Positions 8,294 to 16,891 of a stretch of 64,000 nucleotides of DNA are shown one piece after another; position 1 is the stretch's first letter; each line of letters begins with the position of its first letter. Origin of the DNA: an uncultured Curtobacterium sp. GTDB lineage: Bacteria; Actinomycetota; Actinomycetes; Actinomycetales; Microbacteriaceae. The notes beneath the pieces were generated by a model, which saw nothing but the letters and a program-made list of their open reading frames with translations, did no database searches and was not told the DNA's origin. Both the position numbers and the translations under genes were made by a program. The stretch spans positions 155,656-219,655 of the forward strand of contig CAJYUW010000024.1 of assembly GCA_913778205.1 (NCBI GenBank), given 5' to 3'.

Positions 8294-8369
8294 GGTGGTG
8301 CGTGCGGGGGACCCGCGGGTGCTGCTCGCGGGGTGGTGCGTGCGTGGGCCCGCGGGTGCTGCTCGCGGG
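8294..8369 (-). repeat. Two 38-nt tandem copies between fruK and fruA
   Basis: Copies at 8294-8331 and 8332-8369 differ at a few positions and one indel. Each holds GGTGGTGCGTGCG and GCGGGTGCTGCTCGC. They fill half of the fruK-fruA spacer and could fold in the polycistronic mRNA. No function is evident. Confidence 0.65.
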
Positions 8370-8388
8370 GTCGTGGTGCTGGTACGGG

Positions 8389-9447
8389 TCAGACCGGCCC
8401 TGCCGCCACCTGGGCGGCGACCGGCGGGGCGGTCCGCGGGGACGGTGCGGTGTGCGTCCGGGACGGGACGGCGCGGACCACGACGGCCGAGGGGTCGGTG
8501 TGGTCGAGCGCGGGGACGTCGCTGCCCGGGAGTGCGGCCGCTGCCGCTCCCGTCGCGACGGCCTGGGCGAGTCGCTCTGCGGGGGACGCCCCCGCGACCT
8601 CGGCGAGGAGGTACCCGGCGAGGGAGGAGTCCCCCGCGCCGACGGTCGAGCGCGCGACGATCCGCGGTGCTGCGGCGAAGAAGGCGCCCTCGCCGTCGAC
8701 GAGGACGGCGCCAGCGCTCCCGAGGGTCAGGAGCACGGTGTCGACCCCGCGGGCGCGGAGCCGGACGGCCGCGGCGACCGCGGCATCGTGGTCCCGCTCG
8801 TAGACGTCCGGGTCGCCGCCGACGACCTCGGCGAGCTCCTCGGCGTTCGGCTTCACCAGGTCGATCCGCTCGCCGGACTGCAGCAGGGCGGTGAACGGGA
8901 CGCCGGACGAGTCGACCGCGATCCGGACGTCGTCGCCGTGGCGGGCACGGACGGCACGGACCAGGACGGCGAGGGCGTCGTCGGGCAGCCCCGGCGGCAG
9001 CGAGCCGGCGAGGACCACCCAGCGGGCCCCGGGTCCGGTCGGGGTGGCCCCGGCGGCGTCCGCGACGAGCGCCGCGAACTCGTCGAGGCGTCCGGCGAGC
9101 GACGGCCCGGGCTCGTTGAGCTTCGTGGTCGTGCCGGTCGGTTCGGTGACCGTCACGTTGGAGCGGAGCGGCACGCCGATCGGCATCGCGGCGGTCGGGA
9201 TGCCGCGGGTCGCGAGGCCGAGAAGCACCGGGTCGAGCTCGTCGCCCGGGAGCACGGCGACCGTGTCACCGCCACTGGCGACGACGACCCGGGAGACGTT
9301 GACGCCCTTGCCGCCGGGCTCCGCCGTCGACCGGGTGGCGCGCTGCACGGCCCCGCGCTGGAGTTCGCCCGCGAGCTCGATCGTGCGGTCGAGGCTCGGG
9401 TTCGGGGTCACCGTCACGATGCGCGTGCTCGTCCGGTCCTGGTTCAT
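8389..9447 (-). CDS. fruK: 1-phosphofructokinase
   Basis: This enzyme phosphorylates fructose 1-phosphate to fructose 1,6-bisphosphate. The 352-residue protein shows the PfkB/ribokinase pattern: VTPNPSLDRT at the N-terminus, the PGGKGVNVS signature near residue 45, VLAGSLPPG, DLVKPNAEEL and the C-terminal GAGDSSLAGYL with the catalytic aspartate. It runs 30-40 residues past the usual family length, with an Ala/Pro/Ser-rich tail of no evident role. Its ATG overlaps the fruR stop by four bases, implying translational coupling. The pathway assignment is firm from neighbours fruR and fruA. Confidence 0.95.
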   Translation of the reverse strand: MNQDRTSTRIVTVTPNPSLDRTIELAGELQRGAVQRATRSTAEPGGKGVNVSRVVVASGGDTVAVLPGDELDPVLLGLATRGIPTAAMPIGVPLRSNVTVTEPTGTTTKLNEPGPSLAGRLDEFAALVADAAGATPTGPGARWVVLAGSLPPGLPDDALAVLVRAVRARHGDDVRIAVDSSGVPFTALLQSGERIDLVKPNAEELAEVVGGDPDVYERDHDAAVAAAVRLRARGVDTVLLTLGSAGAVLVDGEGAFFAAAPRIVARSTVGAGDSSLAGYLLAEVAGASPAERLAQAVATGAAAAALPGSDVPALDHTDPSAVVVRAVPSRTHTAPSPRTAPPVAAQVAAGPV

Positions 9448-10232
9448 GCGACGACCACCTCGACGTCCGCATCGGCGAGCGCACCGGCGAGGTCCGCCGG
9501 GGGCTCCTGGTCGGTGACGATCGTGTCGACCTCGTCGAGGCGGGCGAAGCGCATCAGGGCCTCGACCCCGTGCTTCGCTGCGTCCGCGAGGACGACGCTC
9601 CGGCGTGCGGCGAGGACGTACGCGCCCTTGACCGCGGCCTCGTACTCGTCCGGCGTGCTCAGCCCGAACCCGGCGGAGAGGCCGTTCGTGCCGACGAAGG
9701 CGATGTCCGGACGCAGCGCACCGATCTGCTCGACGGTGGCGGTCCCGACCGCGGCGCTGGTCAGCCCGCGGACCCGTCCCCCGAGGAGGTGCAGTTCGAC
9801 GTGCGGGCTGTGCTGGAGCGTGCTCGCGATGGGTACCGAGTTCGTGATGACGGTCAGTGTCGCGCCCGCCCGGGCCGGCTCCCACCGGGCGAGTTCCGCG
9901 GCGACCGCGGCGCACGTCGTCCCGGCGTCGAGGGCGATCGACCCCGTGAAGGTCGGCGGGACGAGGCGCATCGCGGCGCGGGCGATGGCGGACTTCGCGG
10001 TGCCGTGCTGCCCCTCGCGCTCGGCGACGCTCAGCTCGACGACGCTCGAGCGCCCCACCGGCACCGCTCCGCCGTGCACGCGACGCAGCACGCCGGCGGA
10101 CTCGAGGGCGTCGAGGTCACGGCGCACGGTCTCGGTCGTGACGTCGAAGTGCTCGGCCAATTCGGCGACGGAGACACGGCCGGCCGCCTGCAGCGAGGCT
10201 GCGATGGCGGTGTGCCGCTCGGTTGCGTACAT
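9444..10232 (-). CDS. fruR: DeoR family regulator of the fructose operon
   Basis: This is a 262-residue DeoR-type repressor. The N-terminal helix-turn-helix reads VSVAELAEHFDVTTETVRRDLDAL (about residues 20-45), followed by RVHGGAVP. The C-terminal sugar-phosphate sensor domain (DeoRC, about 75-235) has LDAGTTCAAVA and FVGTNGLS. GAAGGAG lies seven to eight bases before the ATG at 10232, which decides this start over an upstream in-frame one at 10295. It is the first gene of the operon and overlaps fruK (ATGA). The inducer is probably fructose 1-phosphate, by family analogy. Confidence 0.92.
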   Translation of the reverse strand: MYATERHTAIAASLQAAGRVSVAELAEHFDVTTETVRRDLDALESAGVLRRVHGGAVPVGRSSVVELSVAEREGQHGTAKSAIARAAMRLVPPTFTGSIALDAGTTCAAVAAELARWEPARAGATLTVITNSVPIASTLQHSPHVELHLLGGRVRGLTSAAVGTATVEQIGALRPDIAFVGTNGLSAGFGLSTPDEYEAAVKGAYVLAARRSVVLADAAKHGVEALMRFARLDEVDTIVTDQEPPADLAGALADADVEVVVA

Positions 10233-10297
10233 ACCCGAACTCCTTCGTTCCCGTGGGTTTCGAGCACTGTACGCCGCAACCCCACATGTTCGCAACC

Positions 10298-10312
10298 GTT
10301 TCGCCGCAAAAC
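10298..10312 (-). promoter_or_regulatory. Candidate FruR operator
   Basis: A near-palindrome, GTTTCGC-C-GCAAAAC, lies 66 nt upstream of fruR. Two CGCAAC words lie between it and the gene (10276-10296). Position and symmetry suggest autoregulation of the fru operon; there is no direct proof. Confidence 0.45.
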
Positions 10313-10404
10313 CAACACAGGCGCAGATGGGCGGGCCGATCGGTCATCCGCCAAGGAGCCTCCGGCGGGGTGTGCGCGGCACGCCACCCGGGACGACGGG
10401 CACG

Positions 10405-11058
10405 TCAGACGGCGTAGCCCTCGCCGGGCAGGGTGCGGATCGGGTCCGGGTCGCCGAGCTTCTTGCGAAGCTTCGACATCGTCACGCGCACGGCAGCGGT
10501 GAACGGGTCGATGTTCTGGTCCCAGACCTTCTCGAGCAGCTCCTCCGCCGACACCACGCGACCGTCGGCGCGGAGCAGCACCTCGAGGACACCCAGCTCC
10601 TTCGCGGTGAGGTCGAGCGGGCGTCCGCCCCGGGTCGCGATCCTCCGGTTGGTGTCCACGACGAGGTCACCGCGCTCGAGCACCGGTGCGATCGGCGCGG
10701 TGCTCCGCCGTCCGAGCGCCCGCACCCGCGCGACGAGTTCCGGGTACTCGAACGGCTTCGTCAGGTAGTCGTCCGCCCCGAGTTCCAGACCGTTCACCCG
10801 GTCCGTGAGCGTCGTGGCCGCCGTCAGCATGAGGATCCGCGTCATCGCCCCACGGGCCGCGAGGCGTCGGGCGACCTCGTCACCGTGCAGCCCCGGCACG
10901 TCCCGGTCGAGGACCACGACGTCGTACTCGCTGACCGAGAGGAGGACGTCGGCGTCGTCACCGCGGTACGCGACGTCGACCGCCATGCCCTGCCGGACGA
11001 GGCCCTTCGCGACCAGGTCGGCCAGCGCCACCTCGTCGTCGACCACCAACACACGCAT
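10405..11058 (-). CDS. OmpR-type response regulator, orphan
   Basis: This is a 217-residue two-component regulator. The receiver begins MRVLVVDDEVALADLV, with acidic residues near 8-9, the phospho-acceptor aspartate in VVVLDRDVPGLHGDE (about 51), the T/A of LMLTAATT and the lysine of DYLTKPFEYPEL. The C-terminal winged helix (about 125-217) has the LTAKELGVLEVLL and FTAAVRVTMSKLRKKLGDP patterns. No histidine kinase gene is adjacent. The kinase at 20436-21611 lacks an intact partner, so cross-pairing is conceivable but unproven. The ATG at 11058 has only a weak ribosome site. Confidence 0.92.
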   Translation of the reverse strand: MRVLVVDDEVALADLVAKGLVRQGMAVDVAYRGDDADVLLSVSEYDVVVLDRDVPGLHGDEVARRLAARGAMTRILMLTAATTLTDRVNGLELGADDYLTKPFEYPELVARVRALGRRSTAPIAPVLERGDLVVDTNRRIATRGGRPLDLTAKELGVLEVLLRADGRVVSAEELLEKVWDQNIDPFTAAVRVTMSKLRKKLGDPDPIRTLPGEGYAV

Positions 11059-11170
11059 CGCCAGAGCATAACCAGCGGAGTCATGCCGTGGGCGTGCCGG
11101 ACGCGTGACCCGTCGAGCACCCGACCGTCGACCGCGACGCGGACTCCCGATGGTTCGATATTCTGTCATC

Positions 11171-11179
11171 TGATATTCT
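11171..11179 (+). promoter_or_regulatory. Extended -10 promoter of acyltransferase
   Basis: The extended -10 TGATATTCT ends six bases before the GTG start at 11186, the distance expected for a leaderless mRNA. A second GATATTCT lies 15 bp upstream (11157-11164). The same nine-base word occurs in the promoters at 27856 and 39110. Confidence 0.55.
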
Positions 11180-11185
11180 TCAGGG

Positions 11186-13327
11186 GTGCAGGAAGTGATC
11201 CGACCGAACTGGCGTGCGGATATCCAGGGGATGCGCGCCGTCGCGGTCCTCGGGGTCCTCCTGTTCCACGCGGGCGTCCCGTTCCTCGACGGCGGCTTCT
11301 CCGGGGTGGACGTCTTCTTCGTCATCTCCGGCTTCCTGATAACGCAGAACCTCCTGCGTGAGCACCACCGGACCGGCCGGATCAGCCTCGTCCGGTTCTT
11401 CTCCGGTCGCATCGTGCGTCTCGCGCCCGCGGCACTGGCCACCGTCGCGGCGACCGTCGCGGCCGTCTTCCTGTTCCTGCCGCCACTGGACCGCACCGGG
11501 ACCCGGACCAGTGCGCTGGCTGCACTGTTCGGCGCCGAGAACCTGAAGCTCGCGCTGACCGGGACGGACTACCTGGCCGACCATGCACCGAGCCCCTTCC
11601 AGCAGTTCTGGTCCCTCGGCGTCGAGGAGCAGTTCTACGTCGGCTGGGCGGTTGCCCTGATGATGGTCTGCGCGGTCCCGTTCCTCCGCCGGCACCTCAC
11701 GGTGATCGCGGCGGGGCTCACGCTCGCGAGCTTCCTGGCGATGCTGGTCCTCGCCGACGTCAACGGCCCCTGGACCTTCTTCGGGGTCCACACGCGTGCG
11801 TGGGAGCTCGGCACCGGTGCCGTGCTCGCGATCTGGACCGCACGGCACAGCGGACGCCGCCGACACCCTGGACGGTCGCGCGTCCTCACGGGCCTCGGAC
11901 TGGGCGGCATCCTCTCCGGGTACCTCCTGCTCGACACGACCACGCCGTTCCCGGGGGCCGCGACGCTCCTCCCGGTGGTCGGGTCGGCCCTGCTCCTCCT
12001 CGGGGACGGACAGGGACCCGTCGCCCGGGTCCTCGCCACGGCCCCGCTGCGCTGGATCGGCGACCGCTCGTACTCGCTGTACCTCTGGCACTGGCCGGTG
12101 TTCACGGTCCCGGTGCTCGCGCTCGACCGCCCGCTCTCCGTCGGTGAGTCCGTCGTCGCGTTCGTGGCGACCACCGCCCTCGCCGTCGCCAGCCACGCGG
12201 TCCTCGAGCAGCGCGCACGGACCTGGGCCCGCAACGGACGCTTCCGGCCCCTGACCGTCGTGCCCGCGACCGCCGCCGTCGTCGCGTTCGTCGTCCCGCT
12301 CACCACCCTGCCCGACCTTCGCGGGACCGACGTCCTCCCCGGAGCGACAGCCGCCTCGGTGCTCGCCGGGCCGCTCCCGGCGCCGACGGTGCCCCGCAAC
12401 GTCGCGCCGGGGATCACCGACGCCGAGTCCGACCTGCCGGTGGTCTACCGCGACGGCTGTCACGCGGACTCCTCCGTCACCGACCCGCCGTCGTGCTCGT
12501 TCGGTGCGGCGGATGCCACCGAGACGATCGTCCTCGTCGGCGACTCGCACGCTGCCCAGTGGTTCAGCCCGCTGCTCGCGGTGGCGCGGGCCCGGGGCGC
12601 CCGACTCGTGCCGCTGACCAAGTCGGCCTGCCCGGTCGCGGACGTCCGCGTCGAGGCGGCGACGCTCGGCAGGGCGTACCGCGAGTGTGATGCCTGGCGG
12701 GAGGCCGCCATCGACCGGATCGCCGATCTCGACCCCGACGTCGTCGTGATGGCGAGCGCGGCTGCCGGGTACGAGGACGTGACGATCAGCGACGCACCGT
12801 TCGTGGAGCAGTGGCGTGACGGCGTCGCGCGCACCGTCGGAGCGGTGCGCGAACACTCGGACGCCGCGGTCGTGTTCGTGCAGGACACCCCCCGGTGGGA
12901 TGCCTCGCCCAACAGGTGCCTCTCGGGTGCCCTCGACGACGTCCGCTCGTGCAGCGCCCCCGTCGGCGACCTGACGCGACCGGACATCCGTGCCGCGGAG
13001 ATCGATGCCGTCGGCACCGCCGGCGGCGAGACCGTCGACCCGGTCCCGTGGATCTGCACGGAGACCTGCGCGCCGGTGCTGTGGAACGTGCTCGCCTACC
13101 GCGACACCAACCACCTGACCGATCGCCTGGCGCAGGCACTCGCCCCGCGGCTCGGTGCAGCGCTGACCGCAGCCCTCCCCGCCGCCGACACCGATCCCGC
13201 GAGCAGCCCCGCTCCCACGGGTGTTCCCGATCCCACGACCGGCCCCGCGAGCGACCCCGCCCCCACGGGCCCTCCCGCGCGCGGCGGGTCGGCGCGCCCC
13301 TCGGGAGCACCGCAGCTCAGCCCTTGA
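11186..13327 (+). CDS. OafA-type acyltransferase with SGNH domain
   Basis: This 713-residue protein probably O-acylates a cell-surface polysaccharide. The acyltransferase-3 domain (about residues 1-360) has IQGMRAVAVLGVLLFHAG with the catalytic histidine, GFSGVDVFFVISGFLIT, FWSLGVEEQFYV and about ten membrane spans. After a Pro/Ala linker, the extracytoplasmic SGNH domain (about 430-670) has VGDSHAAQW near 451, DVVVMASAA, and a D-x-x-H-like DTNHLT near 640. The C-terminus is a low-complexity Pro/Thr/Ala tail. The GTG start at 11186 suits a leaderless transcript. Its last 11 nt overlap the convergent permease gene. Confidence 0.93.
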   Translation: MQEVIRPNWRADIQGMRAVAVLGVLLFHAGVPFLDGGFSGVDVFFVISGFLITQNLLREHHRTGRISLVRFFSGRIVRLAPAALATVAATVAAVFLFLPPLDRTGTRTSALAALFGAENLKLALTGTDYLADHAPSPFQQFWSLGVEEQFYVGWAVALMMVCAVPFLRRHLTVIAAGLTLASFLAMLVLADVNGPWTFFGVHTRAWELGTGAVLAIWTARHSGRRRHPGRSRVLTGLGLGGILSGYLLLDTTTPFPGAATLLPVVGSALLLLGDGQGPVARVLATAPLRWIGDRSYSLYLWHWPVFTVPVLALDRPLSVGESVVAFVATTALAVASHAVLEQRARTWARNGRFRPLTVVPATAAVVAFVVPLTTLPDLRGTDVLPGATAASVLAGPLPAPTVPRNVAPGITDAESDLPVVYRDGCHADSSVTDPPSCSFGAADATETIVLVGDSHAAQWFSPLLAVARARGARLVPLTKSACPVADVRVEAATLGRAYRECDAWREAAIDRIADLDPDVVVMASAAAGYEDVTISDAPFVEQWRDGVARTVGAVREHSDAAVVFVQDTPRWDASPNRCLSGALDDVRSCSAPVGDLTRPDIRAAEIDAVGTAGGETVDPVPWICTETCAPVLWNVLAYRDTNHLTDRLAQALAPRLGAALTAALPAADTDPASSPAPTGVPDPTTGPASDPAPTGPPARGGSARPSGAPQLSP

Positions 13328-14267
13328 CCGCCCCCGCCGTCATCCCGCTGACGAGCCGCCGCTGCACGATGAGGAAGAACACCACCACCGGGATCGAGAA
13401 GAGCACCGAAGCCGCCATCAGTCCGCCGAAGTCGGTCCCCTTGTTCGTCGAGAACCCGGCGAGCCAGACCGGCAGCGTGTACATCCCCTGGTCCTTGAGC
13501 ATCACGTAGGCCGTCAGGTAGTCGTTCCAGGCGGCGATGAACGCGAACACGCTCGTGGCGATCACGCCCGGCATCACGAGCGGGAACAGCACGCTCCACA
13601 GGATCCGGAAGGTGCCGGCTCCGTCCATCTTCGCCGCTTCCTCGATCTCGGTGGGCACGGCGACGAAGAACCCGCGCATCACCCAGATCGAGAACGGCAG
13701 CACACTCGCGACGTACGCCAGGATCAGCCCGATGTAGCTGTTGAGCAGGCCGAGCGTCTGGAAGGACAGGAACAGCGGGATGAGCAGCGCCCCGGAGGGG
13801 ATCATCTGCACGAACAGGATCGCGACGAGGATCGCCCTCCGACCCCGGAACCGGAACCGCGACAGCGCCGCGGACGCCAGGAAGCCGACCACGATCGAGA
13901 GCAGGACCGCCGACACGACGACGATCGCCGAGTTCCGCAGGTAGACGAGGAACCCATCCTGGGTCAGGGCCCTGGTGAAGTTCTCGAACGTCGGTCGCAG
14001 CGGTAGCCAGATCGGCGTGAGCGTGGTGACCTCGTCCGCGGGCTTGAACGCCGTGTTCACCATCCAGTAGATCGGGAACACCCAGACCAGGCAGAACACG
14101 ACCGCGATCGTGTTCGCGACCACGCGCGGCTTCCGTCGACGGCCGCGGACCGGCGCGACCACGCGACCCGGCCCACCCCGCCTGGAGGCACGCCCCGCCC
14201 CCGCCACGTCGGGCTGCGCCTCGGACGCGGTCACCCCGGTCACCCCGGGTGTCGATGTCGTCGTCAC
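13317..14267 (-). CDS. Sugar ABC transporter permease, MalG-type
   Basis: This 316-residue CUT1-family permease has a long basic N-terminus, then six membrane spans. The ATPase-docking EAA loop reads EIEEAAKMDGAGTFRILWSVLFPLVMPG. Its GTG overlaps the preceding permease stop by four bases (GTGA), so translation is coupled. It is the last gene of the three-gene importer; no ATPase is encoded here, so a shared MsiK-like ATPase elsewhere is expected, as is common for actinobacterial CUT1 systems. Its end overlaps the convergent acyltransferase by 11 nt. Confidence 0.93.
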   Translation of the reverse strand: MTTTSTPGVTGVTASEAQPDVAGAGRASRRGGPGRVVAPVRGRRRKPRVVANTIAVVFCLVWVFPIYWMVNTAFKPADEVTTLTPIWLPLRPTFENFTRALTQDGFLVYLRNSAIVVVSAVLLSIVVGFLASAALSRFRFRGRRAILVAILFVQMIPSGALLIPLFLSFQTLGLLNSYIGLILAYVASVLPFSIWVMRGFFVAVPTEIEEAAKMDGAGTFRILWSVLFPLVMPGVIATSVFAFIAAWNDYLTAYVMLKDQGMYTLPVWLAGFSTNKGTDFGGLMAASVLFSIPVVVFFLIVQRRLVSGMTAGAVKG

Positions 14268-15301
14268 AGGTCTTCCTCTCCACTGCGGACGAGCCGGCGG
14301 ATGTAGTAGCTGGTGAGTGCCCCGAGGATCAGCGTCGAGATGACGGCGATCGCGGCTCCCTGTCCGTACGCGTTCGACACGAAGGACTTCACGAAGGTCC
14401 AGATGCCGAGCGTGAGCGTGGTGTCCTCCGGGCCGCCCTTGGTGAGCAGCCAGATCTGGTTGAAGACGTTGAAGTCCCAGATCACCGAGAGGATCGTCAC
14501 GAGCAGCAGCGTCGGCACCAGCGCCGGCAGCGTGATGGCCCGGTACATCGCCCACGCCGAGGCGCCGTCGAGCGCACCGGCCTCGTAGTACTCCGGCGCG
14601 ATCTGCGACTGCGCGGCGTAGAGCGTGAGCGCCACGAACGGCACCGCCTGCCAGATGACGAGCGAGAGCACGATCGCGAGCGACTGCCCGGGCGTCGACG
14701 CCCAGTTGTCCTGCGTGTGGTCCCCGAACACGCCGAGTTGCGTGATGATCCAGTTGAGCACGCCGTAGAACGGCTGGAAGAGCCACTGCCACACGAGGCT
14801 GGACGCCACGTTCGGCATCGCCCACGCCAGGACGAGCACGACGCTGACGACCGTCCGCATCACCACCCCGAGTCGTGTGAGCAGCTGCGAGACGGCCATG
14901 CCGATCCCGATCGTCCCGACCACCATCGCCCCGGTGACGAGCACGGTCCGGAGGATGACCGGCCAGAAGCTCGCGTCGGTGAGGACGTTCGTGTAGTTCG
15001 TGAACCCGGCGAACCCGGCTTGCCCCGTGAAGATCGCGCGGAGGCCGTAGTCCTGGAAGGAGATGACCAGCAGCCGCACGAGCGGGTACACGACCAGCGC
15101 GAGCAGCAGGACCGCGGCCGGTGCGAGCAGCACGAGCGGCGCCCGCGACGCCGTCAGCGACCGCCGACGGCCACCTGGGCCTCCGGTCGAACCGGCGCCG
15201 GACGGACCCGCGCCGCTCGGACGACCGCGACGCGGGCCGCCACGCCGGGTGTCCGGCCCGGCCGGAGCCGGACCGGACACCCGCTCTGCAGTGGACGTCA
15301 T
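14264..15301 (-). CDS. Sugar ABC transporter permease, MalF-type
   Basis: This 345-residue CUT1 permease has a 45-residue Gly/Pro/Arg-rich cytoplasmic tail and then six predicted spans (the first at LVLLAPAAVLLLALVVYPLV). The EAA loop is EYYEAGALDGASAWAMYRAITLPALVP. The ATG follows the binding-protein stop after three bases, and the gene overlaps the downstream permease by four. Together with the lipoprotein 15305-16630 it forms the membrane channel of an importer, likely for an aminosugar oligomer (inference from the shared operator). Confidence 0.93.
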   Translation of the reverse strand: MTSTAERVSGPAPAGPDTRRGGPRRGRPSGAGPSGAGSTGGPGGRRRSLTASRAPLVLLAPAAVLLLALVVYPLVRLLVISFQDYGLRAIFTGQAGFAGFTNYTNVLTDASFWPVILRTVLVTGAMVVGTIGIGMAVSQLLTRLGVVMRTVVSVVLVLAWAMPNVASSLVWQWLFQPFYGVLNWIITQLGVFGDHTQDNWASTPGQSLAIVLSLVIWQAVPFVALTLYAAQSQIAPEYYEAGALDGASAWAMYRAITLPALVPTLLLVTILSVIWDFNVFNQIWLLTKGGPEDTTLTLGIWTFVKSFVSNAYGQGAAIAVISTLILGALTSYYIRRLVRSGEEDL

Positions 15302-15304
15302 CGA

Positions 15305-16630
15305 CTACTGCTGCGCGTTCAGCGCGGACGTGAGGTGCTCCGAGAAGCCCTCGGCTGCCTGCTGCGGCGTCTTCCGCCCCGTGGCGATGTCCGCGAACAT
15401 CGTCTGGAAGCTCGAGTCACCCTCGATCGTCGCCCAGCCCGGGGTCGCCGGCGTCGGACGGCTCGTCGAGGCCGCCTGGAAGTACGGCTTGTGGAGCGCG
15501 TCCACGTCACCGGCCACGGCGTCCAGCAGCTGCGTCGAGTTCGGCTCCCACCCGTCGACGCCGAAGACCTGGTCCTTCTGGAACTCCTTCGAGGTCAGGA
15601 TCTTCATGTAGTAGAGGGCGAGCTCCTGGTTCTGCGACTTCGACGGGATGCCGAGGTCGGAGCCGCCGAGGAACACCGGCTGGGTCTTCCCCTCGGTCGC
15701 GGACGGCATCGGGAACGTGCCGATCTGGTCCTGCAGCTCGGGCTTGGCCGTCGTGATCGACCCGATCTCCCACGCCGACCCGAGGATCGCCGAGGTGTTG
15801 CCCTGCGCGAAGACGTCGGACTCGGCCGGCTTGTCGGTGTTGATGTCCTGCGTCGACTTCGCCGAGTACGCGTTCTGGAAGTCCTTCCACGCCGTCAGGC
15901 CCTTGACGGCGTCGGCGGAGTCGATCGCTCCCGTCCACTTGCCACCCTGCTCGGTGGCGATCTGCCCGCCGGCGTCCCACACCCACTGCAGGCCGCCGTA
16001 CCAGTACTGCCCGGGCATGTAGAACGCCGAGAAGTCGGCCCGCGGGTTCTTCGCCTTCACCTTGTCGAGGTCGGCGGTGAGCTCGTCGTACGACGTCGGC
16101 ACGTCGGTGACGCCGGCGTCCGCCCAGGTCTTCTTGTTGTAGATCACCGCACGGTTGCCGGCGAAGAGCGGAGCGCCGTAGAGCTTGCCGTCGACGGTCG
16201 CCGGGCCCTCGAGTCCGGACAGCCAGGTCTGCCCGTCCTGGAGCTCCTTCTTGTACGGCGACAGGTCCGTGAGGCCGCCGGTCGCGGCGTACACCGGCAC
16301 CTGGGTGTTCCCGAGGTCGACCACGTCGGGCGCGTCCTGCTGCGCGAGCGCCGTCGTGAGCTTGGTGGTGATGCCGTCCCATTGCTGCAGCTGCAGCTTC
16401 ACCTTCGCCCCGGTCGCCTTGGTGAACTCCTTCTCGGCGACGTCGAGGATCTTCGGGCTGAGGTCGCCGTTCATGATCCAGACGGTGATGGTCTTGCCCG
16501 TGCCGTCGGGTGTTCCGATGGACTTCGTGCCGCCGTCGGAAGCTCCGTTGCTTCCGGCGGAGCACCCGGTGAGGGCGAGCGCGCCTGCGAGGGCGAGCGC
16601 ACCGAGTGCGGCGAAACGCGTGCGTGTCAC
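15305..16630 (-). CDS. Sugar-binding lipoprotein of ABC importer
   Basis: This is a 441-residue extracytoplasmic solute-binding protein, family 1. The signal peptide ends in the lipobox LTGC (cysteine 23). The body starts TITVWIMNGDLSPKILD, with KLQLQQWDGITTKLTTALAQQ, PDVVDLGNTQVPVY and the C-terminal tryptophan/glycine pattern of CUT1 binding proteins. It resembles the NgcE group that binds GlcNAc or chitobiose; this is a resemblance, not proof. AAGGGAG lies five bases before the GTG at 16630, which fixes the start. A ROK-type operator copy lies 23-48 nt upstream. It heads a three-gene importer. Confidence 0.9.
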   Translation of the reverse strand: MTRTRFAALGALALAGALALTGCSAGSNGASDGGTKSIGTPDGTGKTITVWIMNGDLSPKILDVAEKEFTKATGAKVKLQLQQWDGITTKLTTALAQQDAPDVVDLGNTQVPVYAATGGLTDLSPYKKELQDGQTWLSGLEGPATVDGKLYGAPLFAGNRAVIYNKKTWADAGVTDVPTSYDELTADLDKVKAKNPRADFSAFYMPGQYWYGGLQWVWDAGGQIATEQGGKWTGAIDSADAVKGLTAWKDFQNAYSAKSTQDINTDKPAESDVFAQGNTSAILGSAWEIGSITTAKPELQDQIGTFPMPSATEGKTQPVFLGGSDLGIPSKSQNQELALYYMKILTSKEFQKDQVFGVDGWEPNSTQLLDAVAGDVDALHKPYFQAASTSRPTPATPGWATIEGDSSFQTMFADIATGRKTPQQAAEGFSEHLTSALNAQQ

Positions 16631-16652
16631 GTTGACTCCCTTGGTCCGACCT

Positions 16653-16678
16653 TTATGAAAGGACGTTGCGTAATGGTG
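16653..16678. promoter_or_regulatory. Candidate ROK operator, copy 2
   Basis: This site matches the ROK/GH20 site at 4084-4109 at 20 of 26 positions, sharing TTA, GAAAG, TTG and AATGGTG in register. A 13-bp inverted repeat, CCTTT-ATG-AAAGG, overlaps its left end (16650-16662). It lies 23 nt upstream of the binding-protein start, a repressing position. Confidence 0.65.
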
Positions 16679-16838
16679 AGTAAAGACCCATCGAGCAGGG
16701 ATGTCAACCGTGGATCCGAAGCCTGGGGACCGTCGCGATCCGCATGTTTCCGGGGCGTCACGGATGGCGAACAGATGCGCCCGAAGGCTTGACGAACTGG
16801 TCATGACCAGGCATGATCTGCCCCGCCACGACCAACGC

Positions 16839-16876
16839 ACGGGAGGCCCGTGGCGGAGTCGCCACGGGCCTCCCGT
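16839..16876 (-). terminator. Terminator of the export operon
   Basis: A 17-bp perfect stem (16839-16855 with 16860-16876) closes a GAGT loop 16 nt after the FtsX-type permease stop. The outer stem is ACGGGAGGC/GCCTCCCGT, a member of the window's GGGAGGC hairpin family. Confidence 0.8.
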
Positions 16877-16891
16877 CCGGTCCGGATCGCC

